From Chitinophaga filiformis (GTDB taxonomy: Bacteria; Bacteroidota; Bacteroidia; Chitinophagales; Chitinophagaceae), in assembly GCF_021646545.1 (NCBI RefSeq), contig NZ_JAKIRP010000006.1, positions 1-64,000 on the forward strand: a stretch of 64,000 bases of DNA. The letters run 5' to 3'. Both the position numbers and the translations under genes were made by a program. The first letter of the stretch is position 1; each line of letters begins with the position of its first letter. Shown here in pieces: positions 36,220 through 44,169 of the stretch. Under the pieces are notes generated by a model, which saw only the letters and a program-made list of their open reading frames with translations, was not told the origin of the DNA and searched no databases.

Positions 36220-36684
36220 ATGAAACAAGTTTTCTTTGTGTTGTCAATTTCCCTGTTTGCATTTTGTCATAGTAATAATGTAATCAGTAATCACTCAGAT
36301 ACAACCGTAGCACCAGCAGTGCCGGACTCCCTTTCAGATACCAATCAGACGCCAAAGCCAGTCACTCTTGTTGATAGCTCTTCTTTTGAGATAAACAATC
36401 AGTTTCCCTGGCTGGGAGATACTATTCGCAGTTATATTCAGCTTTCAACAAACGAAATGACGAAGATCTTTGTTAAGGACAGCTCTATTGTATTTATGTA
36501 TGACGGGTATGAGAAAACAGATAACGGTGGTTATGTAAGTGTGCGATTAGGTGCCGATACCTATAACGGAGAAGGAACAGTATTCACAACTGCTGAAGTT
36601 ATATCAGTCAACATCTTGAGTCGTGAAATAACCGTGTATGATATAGCCGCTGATTCCAGCCATCTGTGGGTTAGGCCACAGTAG
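36220..36684 (+). CDS. Small lipoprotein of unknown function
   Basis: A 154-residue protein with a signal and possible lipobox FAFCHS. A serine/threonine/proline-rich linker (residues 22-55) leads to a small beta-rich domain (FPWLGDTIRSYIQLSTNEM to VYDIAADSSHLWVRPQ). No family recognised. It converges with the YihY gene across a terminator and a tRNA-like fragment. Confidence 0.6.
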   Translation: MKQVFFVLSISLFAFCHSNNVISNHSDTTVAPAVPDSLSDTNQTPKPVTLVDSSSFEINNQFPWLGDTIRSYIQLSTNEMTKIFVKDSSIVFMYDGYEKTDNGGYVSVRLGADTYNGEGTVFTTAEVISVNILSREITVYDIAADSSHLWVRPQ

Positions 36685-36726
36685 AAAATTGATACGCTAA
36701 GCACAGTTATATGCTATCACAAAACA

Positions 36727-36760
36727 AAAAGCCTTCAAAAATTCCTATTTGAAGGCTTTT
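36727..36760. terminator. Bidirectional terminator
   Basis: AAAAGCCTTCAAA (36727-36739) pairs with TTTGAAGGCTTTT (36748-36760). Its AAGCCTTCA core matches the terminators of the tRNA-Ser-linked repeats at 38.77, 42.71 and 43.88 kb. Confidence 0.8.
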
Positions 36761-36762
36761 AA

Positions 36763-36792
36763 TTTCTGCAGAAAGCAGGGTTCAAATTTGCC
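36763..36792 (-). repeat. Degenerate tRNA-Ser 3'-end fragment (copy R0)
   Basis: TTTCTGCAGAAAGCAGGG followed by TTCAAATTTGCCC resembles, base for base, the reverse complement of the tRNA-Ser 3' end (CTGCGGAGAAAGAGGG, TTCGAACCCCC) at 43936-43960. As in the other copies it sits directly beside an AAGCCTTCA terminator. Most decayed of four copies. Confidence 0.45.
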
Positions 36793-36879
36793 CTTTTTTT
36801 GCCCGCGATTTAGGTAGAATAGTGCGGTTTCCATCATTTTTCCCGACGCCTACTTGTTGCTGTTCCAAACGAAATAAAA

Positions 36880-37848
36880 TTATTCGCTATCGCCAATCTC
36901 ATGCTTAGGAGGCACCACAGCTACATCCTTCTCTTCCTCTTTTTGTTCCACATGCACCGCATAGTCAGATGGCTCTATCCGTTTTCCGTTAAAATCTGCG
37001 TATGCGCGGGTAAATTCAGCCCCGAAATATAAAATGGCTGCTGTGTAATAGACCCATAACATGATAACAATCAGGGAGCCTGCCGCCCCATATGTACTAC
37101 TCGTGGCAGATTTTTCAATATAAATGCCGATTACCAGCCTTCCGATCATAAATAGTATGGCAGTAAAAAATGCGCCTGCGCGGACATCCTTCCAACCGAT
37201 TTTAGCGTCTGGCAATACTTTAAAGATTACACCAAATAACGTCGAAATAATAATAAAGCTGATCAGATAACTGATGATATTAAAAAGTGTTACGGTTACG
37301 TCAGGCACGAAGTTTTTTAATCGCTCACTTACTGCATCGAGTGCACCATTCAGGACGAGGGATACTAAAAGCAAGAAGCCAAGCGTAACGATCATAGAAC
37401 CAGATAGCAGGCGATCTCTAATTAATTTTAACCATCCTTTTTTCGGCTTAGGCTTTACCTGCCAGATGATATTAATGGATTGCTGAATTTCACCAAATAC
37501 TGTAGTAGCACCTATAATAAGAGTAACCACGCCAATTATTACCGAGATAGTTGATTTTCCAGTCGTCTTAAGGTTATCGATCATATCCTGGATCTGGTTG
37601 GCCGCTTCATTACCAACAAGCCCGTTGATTTCTGAAAATACTTTACTTTGTATCACATCACGGCTAAGGAAAAAACCAGCCAGTGAGATGAGCAGGAGCA
37701 ATAGCGGCGCTAAGGAAAAAACGGTATAATATGCAAGTGATGCACTGAATTTAAGTGCCATGTCATCGAGAAAACCAGTAAAAGCTGCTTTAAGAATTGT
37801 AAAATAGTCTTTAAACGATTTCTTTGTAAAATAGTTTCTAATAGCCAT
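36880..37848 (-). CDS. YihY/BrkB-family inner-membrane protein
   Basis: A 322-residue protein with about six transmembrane helices. KFSASLAYYTVFSLAPLLLLLISL and the later GAAGSLIVIMLWVYYTAAILYFGAEFTRAY are the hallmark segments of the YihY/BrkB family (once misnamed ribonuclease BN). A charged cytoplasmic tail (QKEEEKDVAVVPPKHEIGD) ends it. The family's biochemical role is not settled. It lies in the first interval bounded by tRNA-Ser-derived repeats. Confidence 0.9.
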   Translation of the reverse strand: MAIRNYFTKKSFKDYFTILKAAFTGFLDDMALKFSASLAYYTVFSLAPLLLLLISLAGFFLSRDVIQSKVFSEINGLVGNEAANQIQDMIDNLKTTGKSTISVIIGVVTLIIGATTVFGEIQQSINIIWQVKPKPKKGWLKLIRDRLLSGSMIVTLGFLLLVSLVLNGALDAVSERLKNFVPDVTVTLFNIISYLISFIIISTLFGVIFKVLPDAKIGWKDVRAGAFFTAILFMIGRLVIGIYIEKSATSSTYGAAGSLIVIMLWVYYTAAILYFGAEFTRAYADFNGKRIEPSDYAVHVEQKEEEKDVAVVPPKHEIGDSE

Positions 37849-38166
37849 AATAAATGGGGTTAGAAATGTCTAATAATACTGGTGAGAGTGTAAGGGTGCG
37901 GCCCTTACATATAAAAACATGCTATTGTACAAATAGACAACTGCTGTTACAAGCTAATAGTCAATATCATATCCAAAAATAATACCGATAATATGGGCGT
38001 ATGCATCACTACGGTAGCTACGCAATTTTCCAGATTGATCCATTCCTGAATGTTCAAGTTTTAGGCTTTGGCCTGCGGAAATCTTACCACATGTATATTA
38101 GATTGCCCAATTGTATTGTGCCTTAATTTCCCATCCGGGCAAGTCTTCAAAGTTTCTGCGTTTAGC
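37849..38166. other. Non-coding gap
   Basis: Between the YihY start and the end of the next gene no gene or clear hairpin is visible. The promoter of the YihY gene should be near 37850-37900. Confidence 0.4.
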
Positions 38167-38673
38167 TCATTTATTCGCAGATCGGCTGCGGCTTAACCAT
38201 TTTCTGCTCCTCTTATCCTTCACCACAATTAGTACCGCACCGCATACTGCATCTGAGCCCAATAATGCTTCTGCTGCGGTCCCCTGGAGTGATAATATGG
38301 TATCAATCTTAACCTTCTCTAATGCTTGCTGAAATTTTAGAAGGCCATCCTTATTCTTTGTGTCATCGTTCATAAAAGGATATCCGCCTATCCAGTACGA
38401 AGGTTTACAACTTACCTCTTTTTTATTTCCGATTACCGGGGTTTTATAAACATAGCGACCTTTCAATCCCTCACGGCAAACAAATTGCCGATAGCAAACG
38501 TACGTATTAGTATCACTAATAGCTCTCTGTTTTATAGCATATAACTGTTGCGTTAGCGGTAGCGTTTTTATTGAATCAAGCCAGTGTGAAACATCTTTAT
38601 TTGTATCAATGGTGGTAACCTGTCCAAAGACTATTGCGGGAAAGAGAAATAAAAGCAGGCAAGGGATCTTCAT
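38167..38673 (-). CDS. Exported protein with TonB-plug-like C-terminal motif
   Basis: About 168 residues from ATG 38671-38673 (MKIPCLLLFLFPAIVFGQ signal). The body has four cysteines (VCYRQFVCREG, SCKPS, DAVCG). Near the end, TILSLQGTAAEALLGSDAVCGAVLIVVKDK resembles the plug-domain segment of TonB-dependent receptors (aiYGsrasnGVilIttKkG), which also occurs in stand-alone Bacteroidota exported proteins. Function unknown. Confidence 0.6.
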   Translation of the reverse strand: MKIPCLLLFLFPAIVFGQVTTIDTNKDVSHWLDSIKTLPLTQQLYAIKQRAISDTNTYVCYRQFVCREGLKGRYVYKTPVIGNKKEVSCKPSYWIGGYPFMNDDTKNKDGLLKFQQALEKVKIDTILSLQGTAAEALLGSDAVCGAVLIVVKDKRSRKWLSRSRSANK

Positions 38674-38721
38674 TAAATAAAGATAGAAAATTATCTTCTG
38701 TCTGGTGATTCGGCCCACCGT

Positions 38722-38827
38722 GACCTGTTACAGTCAAAATCATCCGATCAAAGACTGCCGCAAAAAACAAGCCTTCAGACGTCATCTGAAGGCTTAAATT
38801 TTTTCAGCTAACCTTAAGTTTTCTGCA
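38722..38827 (-). repeat. tRNA-Ser-derived repeat, copy R1
   Basis: Contains GACCTGTTACAGTCAA and AAGACTGCCGCA, both exact pieces of the tRNA-Ser gene but separated by a foreign 12-base segment instead of the anticodon arm. An AAGCCTTCAGA hairpin (38769-38795) and TTTTCTGC follow. About 100 bases align with copies at 42664-42772 and 43845-43938. Beyond 38827 GCGGGGGGACA..ATCGAACC looks like a decayed T-arm. No gene lies in 38674-38998. Confidence 0.75.
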
Positions 38828-38998
38828 GGCAGCGGGGGGACAATTATCGAACCAATTTGCCCCGGGCTTTAGACCGGATTTATCAATTAGCATGCAGGCT
38901 TATGAGGAGGTGAAATAGATTCCTTAATGACCATTATTATTGAAAGGAATTAAAAAATTTGACCACGAATGCTGCGGGGCTTTCCGTAAAAAAAAGTT

Positions 38999-39379
38999 TT
39001 AAACGTTGCTAAGCTTACCTTCCGACTTAATCTTTTCACGGTGTAGTACGCCCCATTTAATAAGCCCGTATACAACATCTTTTAAGGTCTGGCTGTATGG
39101 CGTGAGCTCATATTCAACGATAACCGGAATGGTGCCGGCTTGTACCTTTCGTTTAACTAAGCCATTCAATTCTAATTCTTTCAATTCACCCGAAAGTACC
39201 TTCCCCGATATTCCGGTGATGGTTCGTTGCAGGTCATTGAACCTGCTGTGCCCTTGTGAAAGAGCAATGATGACCCTCAATTTCCATTTGCCACCAATTA
39301 CGTACAGGGAATCGCCCATCGCCTGTAACTTTTCGGCGCAGCTGAGGTCTTCCGGCTTAATCTGTTCATCGTTTTTCAT
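38999..39379 (-). CDS. HxlR-family winged-helix regulator
   Basis: A 126-residue MarR-like DNA-binding protein of the HxlR group. The signature runs CAEKLQAMGDSLYVIGGKWKLRVIIALSQG, RFNDLQRTITGISGKVLSGELKELELNGLV and YELTPYSQTLKDVV. The conserved N-terminal cysteine (residue 14) often acts as an electrophile or redox sensor. It is divergent from the alpha/beta-hydrolase gene 102 bases away, with an inverted repeat between them, and followed by the aldo/keto reductase, which suggests an electrophile or xenobiotic response cassette (inference). Confidence 0.9.
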   Translation of the reverse strand: MKNDEQIKPEDLSCAEKLQAMGDSLYVIGGKWKLRVIIALSQGHSRFNDLQRTITGISGKVLSGELKELELNGLVKRKVQAGTIPVIVEYELTPYSQTLKDVVYGLIKWGVLHREKIKSEGKLSNV

Positions 39380-39382
39380 ACA

Positions 39383-39445
39383 ACTTACCTAAAGGTTACT
39401 AGTTACCTTTTGTTAACTACTGAATTTTAGTAACTAAAGGTAAGT
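39383..39445. promoter_or_regulatory. Inverted-repeat operator between HxlR and hydrolase genes
   Basis: ACTTACCTAAAGGTTACT (39383-39400) faces its near-complement AGTAACTAAAGGTAAGT (39429-39445). A further GTTACC at 39402-39407 adds a half site. Such AGTAAC/GTTACT dyads suit the dimeric HxlR regulator encoded beside it. Confidence 0.6.
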
Positions 39446-39481
39446 AGTTTTGCCAATAGTTAAAAATCCAAAGCATTAGAT

Positions 39482-40447
39482 ATGATAATTGCTACAGCCA
39501 TCATCTGCCTTCTGGTCATCACCTGCCTGACTTTATTTTTATATTGGGCTTACGCACCAACGCCCAAAGCACCCCGCTTACTATCAGAGATATCAAGAGA
39601 AGAAATGATGATTGGCGCAGAAAAGCGTACTTATTGGAAATACATCTCCGGCCGGTTGAGCAAAAGAAAGGTTCCGCTCGTTATCGTCTTACACGGCTCT
39701 GGTATAGATGGTGCAAAAATACGTGCATGGACAGGGTATGAATTTGACCTGATGGCAGATGAATATGGTTTTGCTGTGGCTTACCCTGATGGCTACAAAC
39801 ACAACTGGAACGACATCAGGAAGAACGCGCCGTTTCCTGCAAAACGGAAGAATATTAATGACGTCGGATTTATTAAATCGCTTATTGAAAGTTACCGGCT
39901 TCACCATCATGTAGATCCGCAGCAAGTATATGTTTTCGGCTACTCTAATGGCGGTACGATGGCGTTCCGGTTAGCCATGTCAGAGCCCGGTTTGCTGGCC
40001 GGAATAGCCACGGTGGGTAGCAACCTTCCCACACCAGAAAACCTGACAGACAGCCCGTGGGCGCCGATGCCACCCGTGTTGATGGTAAATGGTACCGCAG
40101 ATCCGATTATTCCCTATGAGGGTGGCAAGGTTAACTTTTTCGGGAAGCGTCTTGGAAATGTCATCAGTGCTTTAGCTACAGCCGAAGCATTTGCTGAAAG
40201 CCACAACGGACCAAGGACAACACAAACTGCCCGCTTGCCACATTTAAATCCTGATGATCTGACAAGTGCAGACAGGAAAGTCTGGTTGCAGGATGAGCAA
40301 AAGCTTGTTGCCTTATATACCGTACATGGAGGCGGCCATATCGTGCCGCAATCTTTAGCCAAATTTCCGAGACTTATGGGGAAAGTGAATAGAGATTTTA
40401 GTGCACCCCGCGAGGCGGTCAATTTTTGGGGTATTAACCACCCTTAG
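39482..40447 (+). CDS. PHB-depolymerase/feruloyl-esterase-like alpha/beta hydrolase
   Basis: A 321-residue membrane-anchored or exported hydrolase with an N-terminal hydrophobic helix (ATAIICLLVITCLTLFLYWA). The fold and catalytic residues fit the LpqC/poly(3-hydroxybutyrate) depolymerase group: VLHGSGIDG for the oxyanion region, GYSNGG for the nucleophile elbow, NGTADPIIPYEGG with the acid Asp, and HGGGHIVP with the His. Substrate could be short polyesters or aryl esters. It is divergent from the HxlR regulator. Confidence 0.85.
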   Translation: MIIATAIICLLVITCLTLFLYWAYAPTPKAPRLLSEISREEMMIGAEKRTYWKYISGRLSKRKVPLVIVLHGSGIDGAKIRAWTGYEFDLMADEYGFAVAYPDGYKHNWNDIRKNAPFPAKRKNINDVGFIKSLIESYRLHHHVDPQQVYVFGYSNGGTMAFRLAMSEPGLLAGIATVGSNLPTPENLTDSPWAPMPPVLMVNGTADPIIPYEGGKVNFFGKRLGNVISALATAEAFAESHNGPRTTQTARLPHLNPDDLTSADRKVWLQDEQKLVALYTVHGGGHIVPQSLAKFPRLMGKVNRDFSAPREAVNFWGINHP

Positions 40448-40666
40448 CTGTTTACCTCAAAACGCTCTGTCAGTGGGCATTAGCCGCCGGAAAGGCAGTC
40501 CCGTCGGGAATGAATTTGAGCCTTTTGACAGCTTGTGCCTCTTTCTTATGTTAAAACACCCTTGGTGGCGACTCTAGCAAATCGCCTAAATACTTATCCT
40601 TGATTTGCTGAACAGATTCGGGGATTTGGATACATGTCGGTTATGATCTATGTAGATCTTTGCCTC

Positions 40667-41671
40667 ATGGAAATCAAGAATATAAAATTAGGAAGCCAGG
40701 GACTGGTTGTTCCAGGCATAGGGTTAGGTTGTATGGGAATGACCGGTTTTCAGGATGGTCATATGTATGGCCCGGCTGATGAACAGGAGGCAATCGCTAC
40801 AATCCATCGTTCGCTTGAACTAGGCTGTAACTTTTTGGATACTGCAGATCTGTACGGCCCTTTTGAAAATGAAAGGCTGATCGCCAAAGCTATTAAAGAT
40901 AAGCGCGATCAATATATAGTAGCCACTAAATTCGGTTGGGAGATCAATGATGATGATCAGGTGACCTGGGCCATCAATGGTAAAAAAGAATATGTGAAGA
41001 AAGCGGTGGAGCGCTCGCTAAAAAATTTGAACACCGATCATATTGATCTTTACTATATGCACCGCCTTGACAAAAATACACCGATAGAGGAGACAGTAGG
41101 AGCCATGAGCGAACTGGTTAAAGAAGGCAAGATCAGCTATATCGGTCTGTCAGAAGTATCTTCTGAAACGGTTAAACGTGCGCATGCTGTACATCCAGTT
41201 ACGGTAGTGCAAAGTGAATATTCCTTGTTTGAACGGACAGTAGAAGAAAGAGGAGTGCTGCAAACGCTGCATAAATTAGGAATTGGTTTTGTCGCTTACT
41301 CTCCCTTAGGCCGCGGCTTTCTATCAGGGCAGATCAAAAGCGTTGATGATTTACCCGAGAATGATTTTCGCCGTGCTATACCAAGGTTCCAGGGCGAGCA
41401 GTTCCAAAAGAATATTGAATTGGTAAAAGCGATCGAAGCAATGGCTGCCATAAAGGGCATTACTTCTTCACAATTGGCACTGGCCTGGATAATGGAGAAG
41501 GGTATTGTGCCAATTCCCGGTACAAAGCGACTTAAATATTTAGAGCAAAATATTGCCGCTACCCAGATCGAAATGAGCCAGACTGACATGGAGCAGTTGG
41601 AAAGTATTGTGCCACTGGGAACAGATACTGGTGCTCCTTATGATGAGTTTAGTATGGGCCTGATTGATTAA
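40667..41671 (+). CDS. Aldo/keto reductase
   Basis: A 334-residue NADPH-dependent TIM-barrel reductase, read from ATG 40667 (MEIKNIKLGSQGLVVPGIGLGCMGMT) rather than 40634. The catalytic tetrad is visible: Asp and Tyr in FLDTADLYG, Lys in VATKFGWE, and His in LYYMHRLD. IPIPGTKRLKYLEQNI-type NADP-binding residues (GIVPIPGTKR) are near the C-terminus. Similar enzymes detoxify aldehydes and quinones. Nine bases before the AraC gene, so they are probably co-transcribed. Confidence 0.92.
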   Translation: MEIKNIKLGSQGLVVPGIGLGCMGMTGFQDGHMYGPADEQEAIATIHRSLELGCNFLDTADLYGPFENERLIAKAIKDKRDQYIVATKFGWEINDDDQVTWAINGKKEYVKKAVERSLKNLNTDHIDLYYMHRLDKNTPIEETVGAMSELVKEGKISYIGLSEVSSETVKRAHAVHPVTVVQSEYSLFERTVEERGVLQTLHKLGIGFVAYSPLGRGFLSGQIKSVDDLPENDFRRAIPRFQGEQFQKNIELVKAIEAMAAIKGITSSQLALAWIMEKGIVPIPGTKRLKYLEQNIAATQIEMSQTDMEQLESIVPLGTDTGAPYDEFSMGLID

Positions 41672-41680
41672 TTTTGTGTA

Positions 41681-42571
41681 ATGAACGCCATTCACACGTT
41701 GTCGCAATTTCACCGGTTGCTCTCTTTACCGGAACCTAAGCATCCGCTGGTTAGCGTTGTCGATCTGTCAGAAAGCGTTTTCCTGGAAGATGATATCTGG
41801 AAAGGCTTTGTTAACCGTTTCTATTGCGTGGCGCTTAAACGTGATGCTAAGGGTAAAATCCGCTATGGGCAGCAGCATTATGATTACGATAAAGGAGTGC
41901 TAAGCTTTACAGCGCCCAATCAGGTGCAGCATCTTGATTTGCAGCATATGGAATGCGGCTCTGGTTTTCTGCTAATCTTTCATCCCGATTTTTTATTGGG
42001 GCATCGGCTAAGTGCATCGATAAGCAAATATGGCTTTTTTGATTATGCCGTAAATGAGGCACTGCACCTTTCTGATGATGAAGAGAATGACCTGATCTCG
42101 ATTTTACATAAGATCGATAAAGAGTGTGTCCGTATTGATAAACATACGCAAGAGATCATCATTACACAGATCGAGTTGCTATTAAATTATTCGGCACGCT
42201 TTTATGAAAGGCAGTTCATTACCCGAAAAAATAATAATCATCAGCTGCTCGCTAAGTTTGAGCAGTTATTGGACGAACACTTTAACCAGGCTACGTTCAG
42301 CGAATTGCTTACCGTAAAATATGTTGCTGGTCGCATGAATCTGTCACCTAATTATTTGAGTGACCTGCTAAGAGTCCATACCGGCCAAAATACCCAGCAA
42401 CATATTCATGAAAAATTGATCGCTAAGGCTAAAGAAATGCTGTCTACAACCAGCCTTTCTGTTAGCGAGATCGCTTATGCATTGGGCTTCGAGCATGCGC
42501 AGTCATTCAGTACCTTGTTCAAGAAGAAGACCAACCTTTCACCCTTGGAGTTCCGAACCTTGTTTAACTAA
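41681..42571 (+). CDS. AraC-family transcriptional regulator
   Basis: A 296-residue protein with a cupin-like N-terminal half (VLSFTAPNQVQHLD) and a C-terminal AraC domain (MNLSPNYLSDLLRVHTGQNTQQHI, VSEIAYALGFEHAQSFSTLF, TNLSPLEFR). This subgroup is often encoded beside aldo/keto reductases or oxidoreductases in Bacteroidota and probably controls the gene just upstream. Confidence 0.9.
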   Translation: MNAIHTLSQFHRLLSLPEPKHPLVSVVDLSESVFLEDDIWKGFVNRFYCVALKRDAKGKIRYGQQHYDYDKGVLSFTAPNQVQHLDLQHMECGSGFLLIFHPDFLLGHRLSASISKYGFFDYAVNEALHLSDDEENDLISILHKIDKECVRIDKHTQEIIITQIELLLNYSARFYERQFITRKNNNHQLLAKFEQLLDEHFNQATFSELLTVKYVAGRMNLSPNYLSDLLRVHTGQNTQQHIHEKLIAKAKEMLSTTSLSVSEIAYALGFEHAQSFSTLFKKKTNLSPLEFRTLFN

Positions 42572-42663
42572 ACGAGCCCCCGGATCCCACTGCATACAAG
42601 AATATAGGGTATTTAAAAAAGGCAGATATAAAGGTTAAGCCGTTAATTAGTAAAAGCAGGTAA

Positions 42664-42772
42664 GACCTGTTACAGTCAAAATCATTCGATCAAAGACTGC
42701 CGCAAAAAACAAGCCTTCAGACATCATCTGAAGGCTTAAATTTTTTTCCGCTAAAACTTAGATTTTCTGCGG
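42664..42772 (-). repeat. tRNA-Ser-derived repeat, copy R2
   Basis: Same order as R1: GACCTGTTACAGTCAA, a foreign segment, AAGACTGCCGCA, the AAGCCTTCAGA hairpin (about 42711-42736), then GATTTTCTGCGG. From about 42678 it matches the region just beside the intact tRNA-Ser (43847-43940) over roughly 95 bases with about two differences. The following bases (42773-42800, GGGGACAACTTTCGAAC) look like a worn T-arm. No gene seen in 42572-43101. Confidence 0.8.
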
Positions 42773-43101
42773 GCTACCGGGGACAACTTTCGAACTTATT
42801 TTTATCAGATCCGGAGAGAATAAGTTCATTTTACAATGGGGCTCGCATTTTTACGTCGAGTTGCTATCCTTGATTTCGGAAATTGACGAATTTAATGGTG
42901 CATGGCGCGTCTTTGGGCGTTTCTGAATATAATAGCGTCGAAAGCACTTATAATATCCCTATAAATTAATCCTGTAATACCCAATTTATTGCTCTACCTT
43001 TAGCAAGGTTGCATTTGGCCCCTTCTGATTTAGTTTGGGTTCCTTTTTCTTCCTTATCCCTTGTTTTTCATCAGTATGTATATTTGATTAAAATTATAAT
43101 T

Positions 43102-43410
43102 GTGAATATTTTTGTAGGTAATATAAGTGACAGAACAACTGAAGATGAGATATGGTCTTTATTTGACCCATTTGGAGTTGTATATAGTATTAACGTGGCT
43201 TATGATAAGTACAGTGGCCGCTCTAAAGGCTTTGCATTCGTTGAAATGCCAGACGATTCCAATGCAGTACAGGCAATTAAGGAATTGAATAATTCAGTAG
43301 TTGCTGGCCAGACAATAGTGGTGTATGAGGCTCGTCCAAAACCTGAAAGACCAGAAAATAATCGTTTCTCCAGATCCGGCCCACGCCCTGGATTTAGACC
43401 CAGATACTAA
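43102..43410 (+). CDS. RRM-domain RNA-binding protein
   Basis: About 102 residues from GTG 43102, giving MNIFVGNISDRTTEDEIWSLF; the longer open frame to 43009 adds residues foreign to the family. RNP2 is IFVGNI and RNP1 is KGFAFVEM, both with the RNA-stacking aromatics. An arginine/glycine/proline tail (RFSRSGPRPGFRPRY) follows. Such single-RRM proteins are frequent in Bacteroidota and are thought to bind mRNA, perhaps in cold or stress adaptation. It lies between copies R2 and R3 of the tRNA-linked repeat. Confidence 0.92.
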   Translation: MNIFVGNISDRTTEDEIWSLFDPFGVVYSINVAYDKYSGRSKGFAFVEMPDDSNAVQAIKELNNSVVAGQTIVVYEARPKPERPENNRFSRSGPRPGFRPRY

Positions 43411-43844
43411 TAGCCGGATGTTTTAAAACGTCTATTACCTTTATCTGTTAAGAGAGCAGAAGAGCAAAGCCGCAGAATACGTTAAGTAGTTTGTAGCGTT
43501 GCTTTTATTTTTCTATATACCGAATAGTAGCAACCCAAGCTGAATTTTCCAATTAATTTTCTAATTATACCCTTAACAAACCTCCAGGATGGGATATAAT
43601 AACAAGAACTGTCAGCAACAGGGTTCCTTCTATTAGGTGACAATGAAGATTTGTATCATCATGTTAGTTGTGTGAGTTCGAAACTTTAGCCTTTACTAGT
43701 TCCTCGGTCTGTATGAATAGTGCATTGTTTCAAAAGAAACGCTAAGCTGGATTTCGAAATAATGTGATTTTTTACCACACATTGAACTTACAATTTAGTT
43801 CCTGCGCAGTCACTATACTTCTATAGACTTTTGCATTGTCAAAT

Positions 43845-43938
43845 GCAAAATCATTCAATCAAAGACTGCCGCAAAAAACAAGCCTTCAGACATCATCTGA
43901 AGGCTTAAATTTTTTTCCGCTAAAGCTTAGATTTTCTG
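43845..43938 (-). repeat. tRNA-Ser downstream unit, copy R3, with tRNA terminator
   Basis: Directly 3' of the intact tRNA-Ser (minus direction) are an A/T spacer, the AAGCCTTCAGA/TCTGAAGGCTT terminator stem (about 43880-43905) ending in a T run on the minus strand, then GCGGCAGTCTTTGATTGAATG, which repeats an internal stretch of the tRNA. This is the reference copy for R1 and R2. The rest of 43411-43844 shows no gene. Confidence 0.8.
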
Positions 43939-44023
43939 CGGAGAAAGAGGGATTCGAACCCCCGGACCTGTTACAGTCAACAGTTTTCAAGACTGCCGCA
44001 ATCGACCGCTCTGCCATTTCTCC
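43939..44023 (-). tRNA. tRNA-Ser (anticodon UGA)
   Basis: On the minus strand GGAGAAA (44023-44017) pairs with TTTCTCC (43946-43940) as the acceptor stem, with discriminator G at 43939. The anticodon loop CTTGAAA, flanked by AGT/ACT, gives anticodon TGA. A long variable arm (TTGACTGTAACAGG) and T-loop GGTTCGAATCC confirm a class II serine tRNA. The CCA end is not encoded. Confidence 0.95.
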
Positions 44024-44169
44024 GCTGCAAAAGTATAAAACTGATTTAATTTTCAAAAAAAAACTTTTCCATACCGCATATCATTCTGGTAAAATCCTTT
44101 GTGTTGTTGGGTTTGCTCGTAAAAAAAAACTATTTTTAGGTATTACTGATACCCAGTAACGGAATAAAC

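Noticed and set aside
36880..37848. Annotation of YihY as ribonuclease BN
   Set aside because: That name stems from a historical misassignment; the protein is an integral membrane protein.
43836..44159. 107-codon plus-strand frame across the tRNA-Ser
   Set aside because: Runs antisense to the tRNA and its terminator; not a gene.
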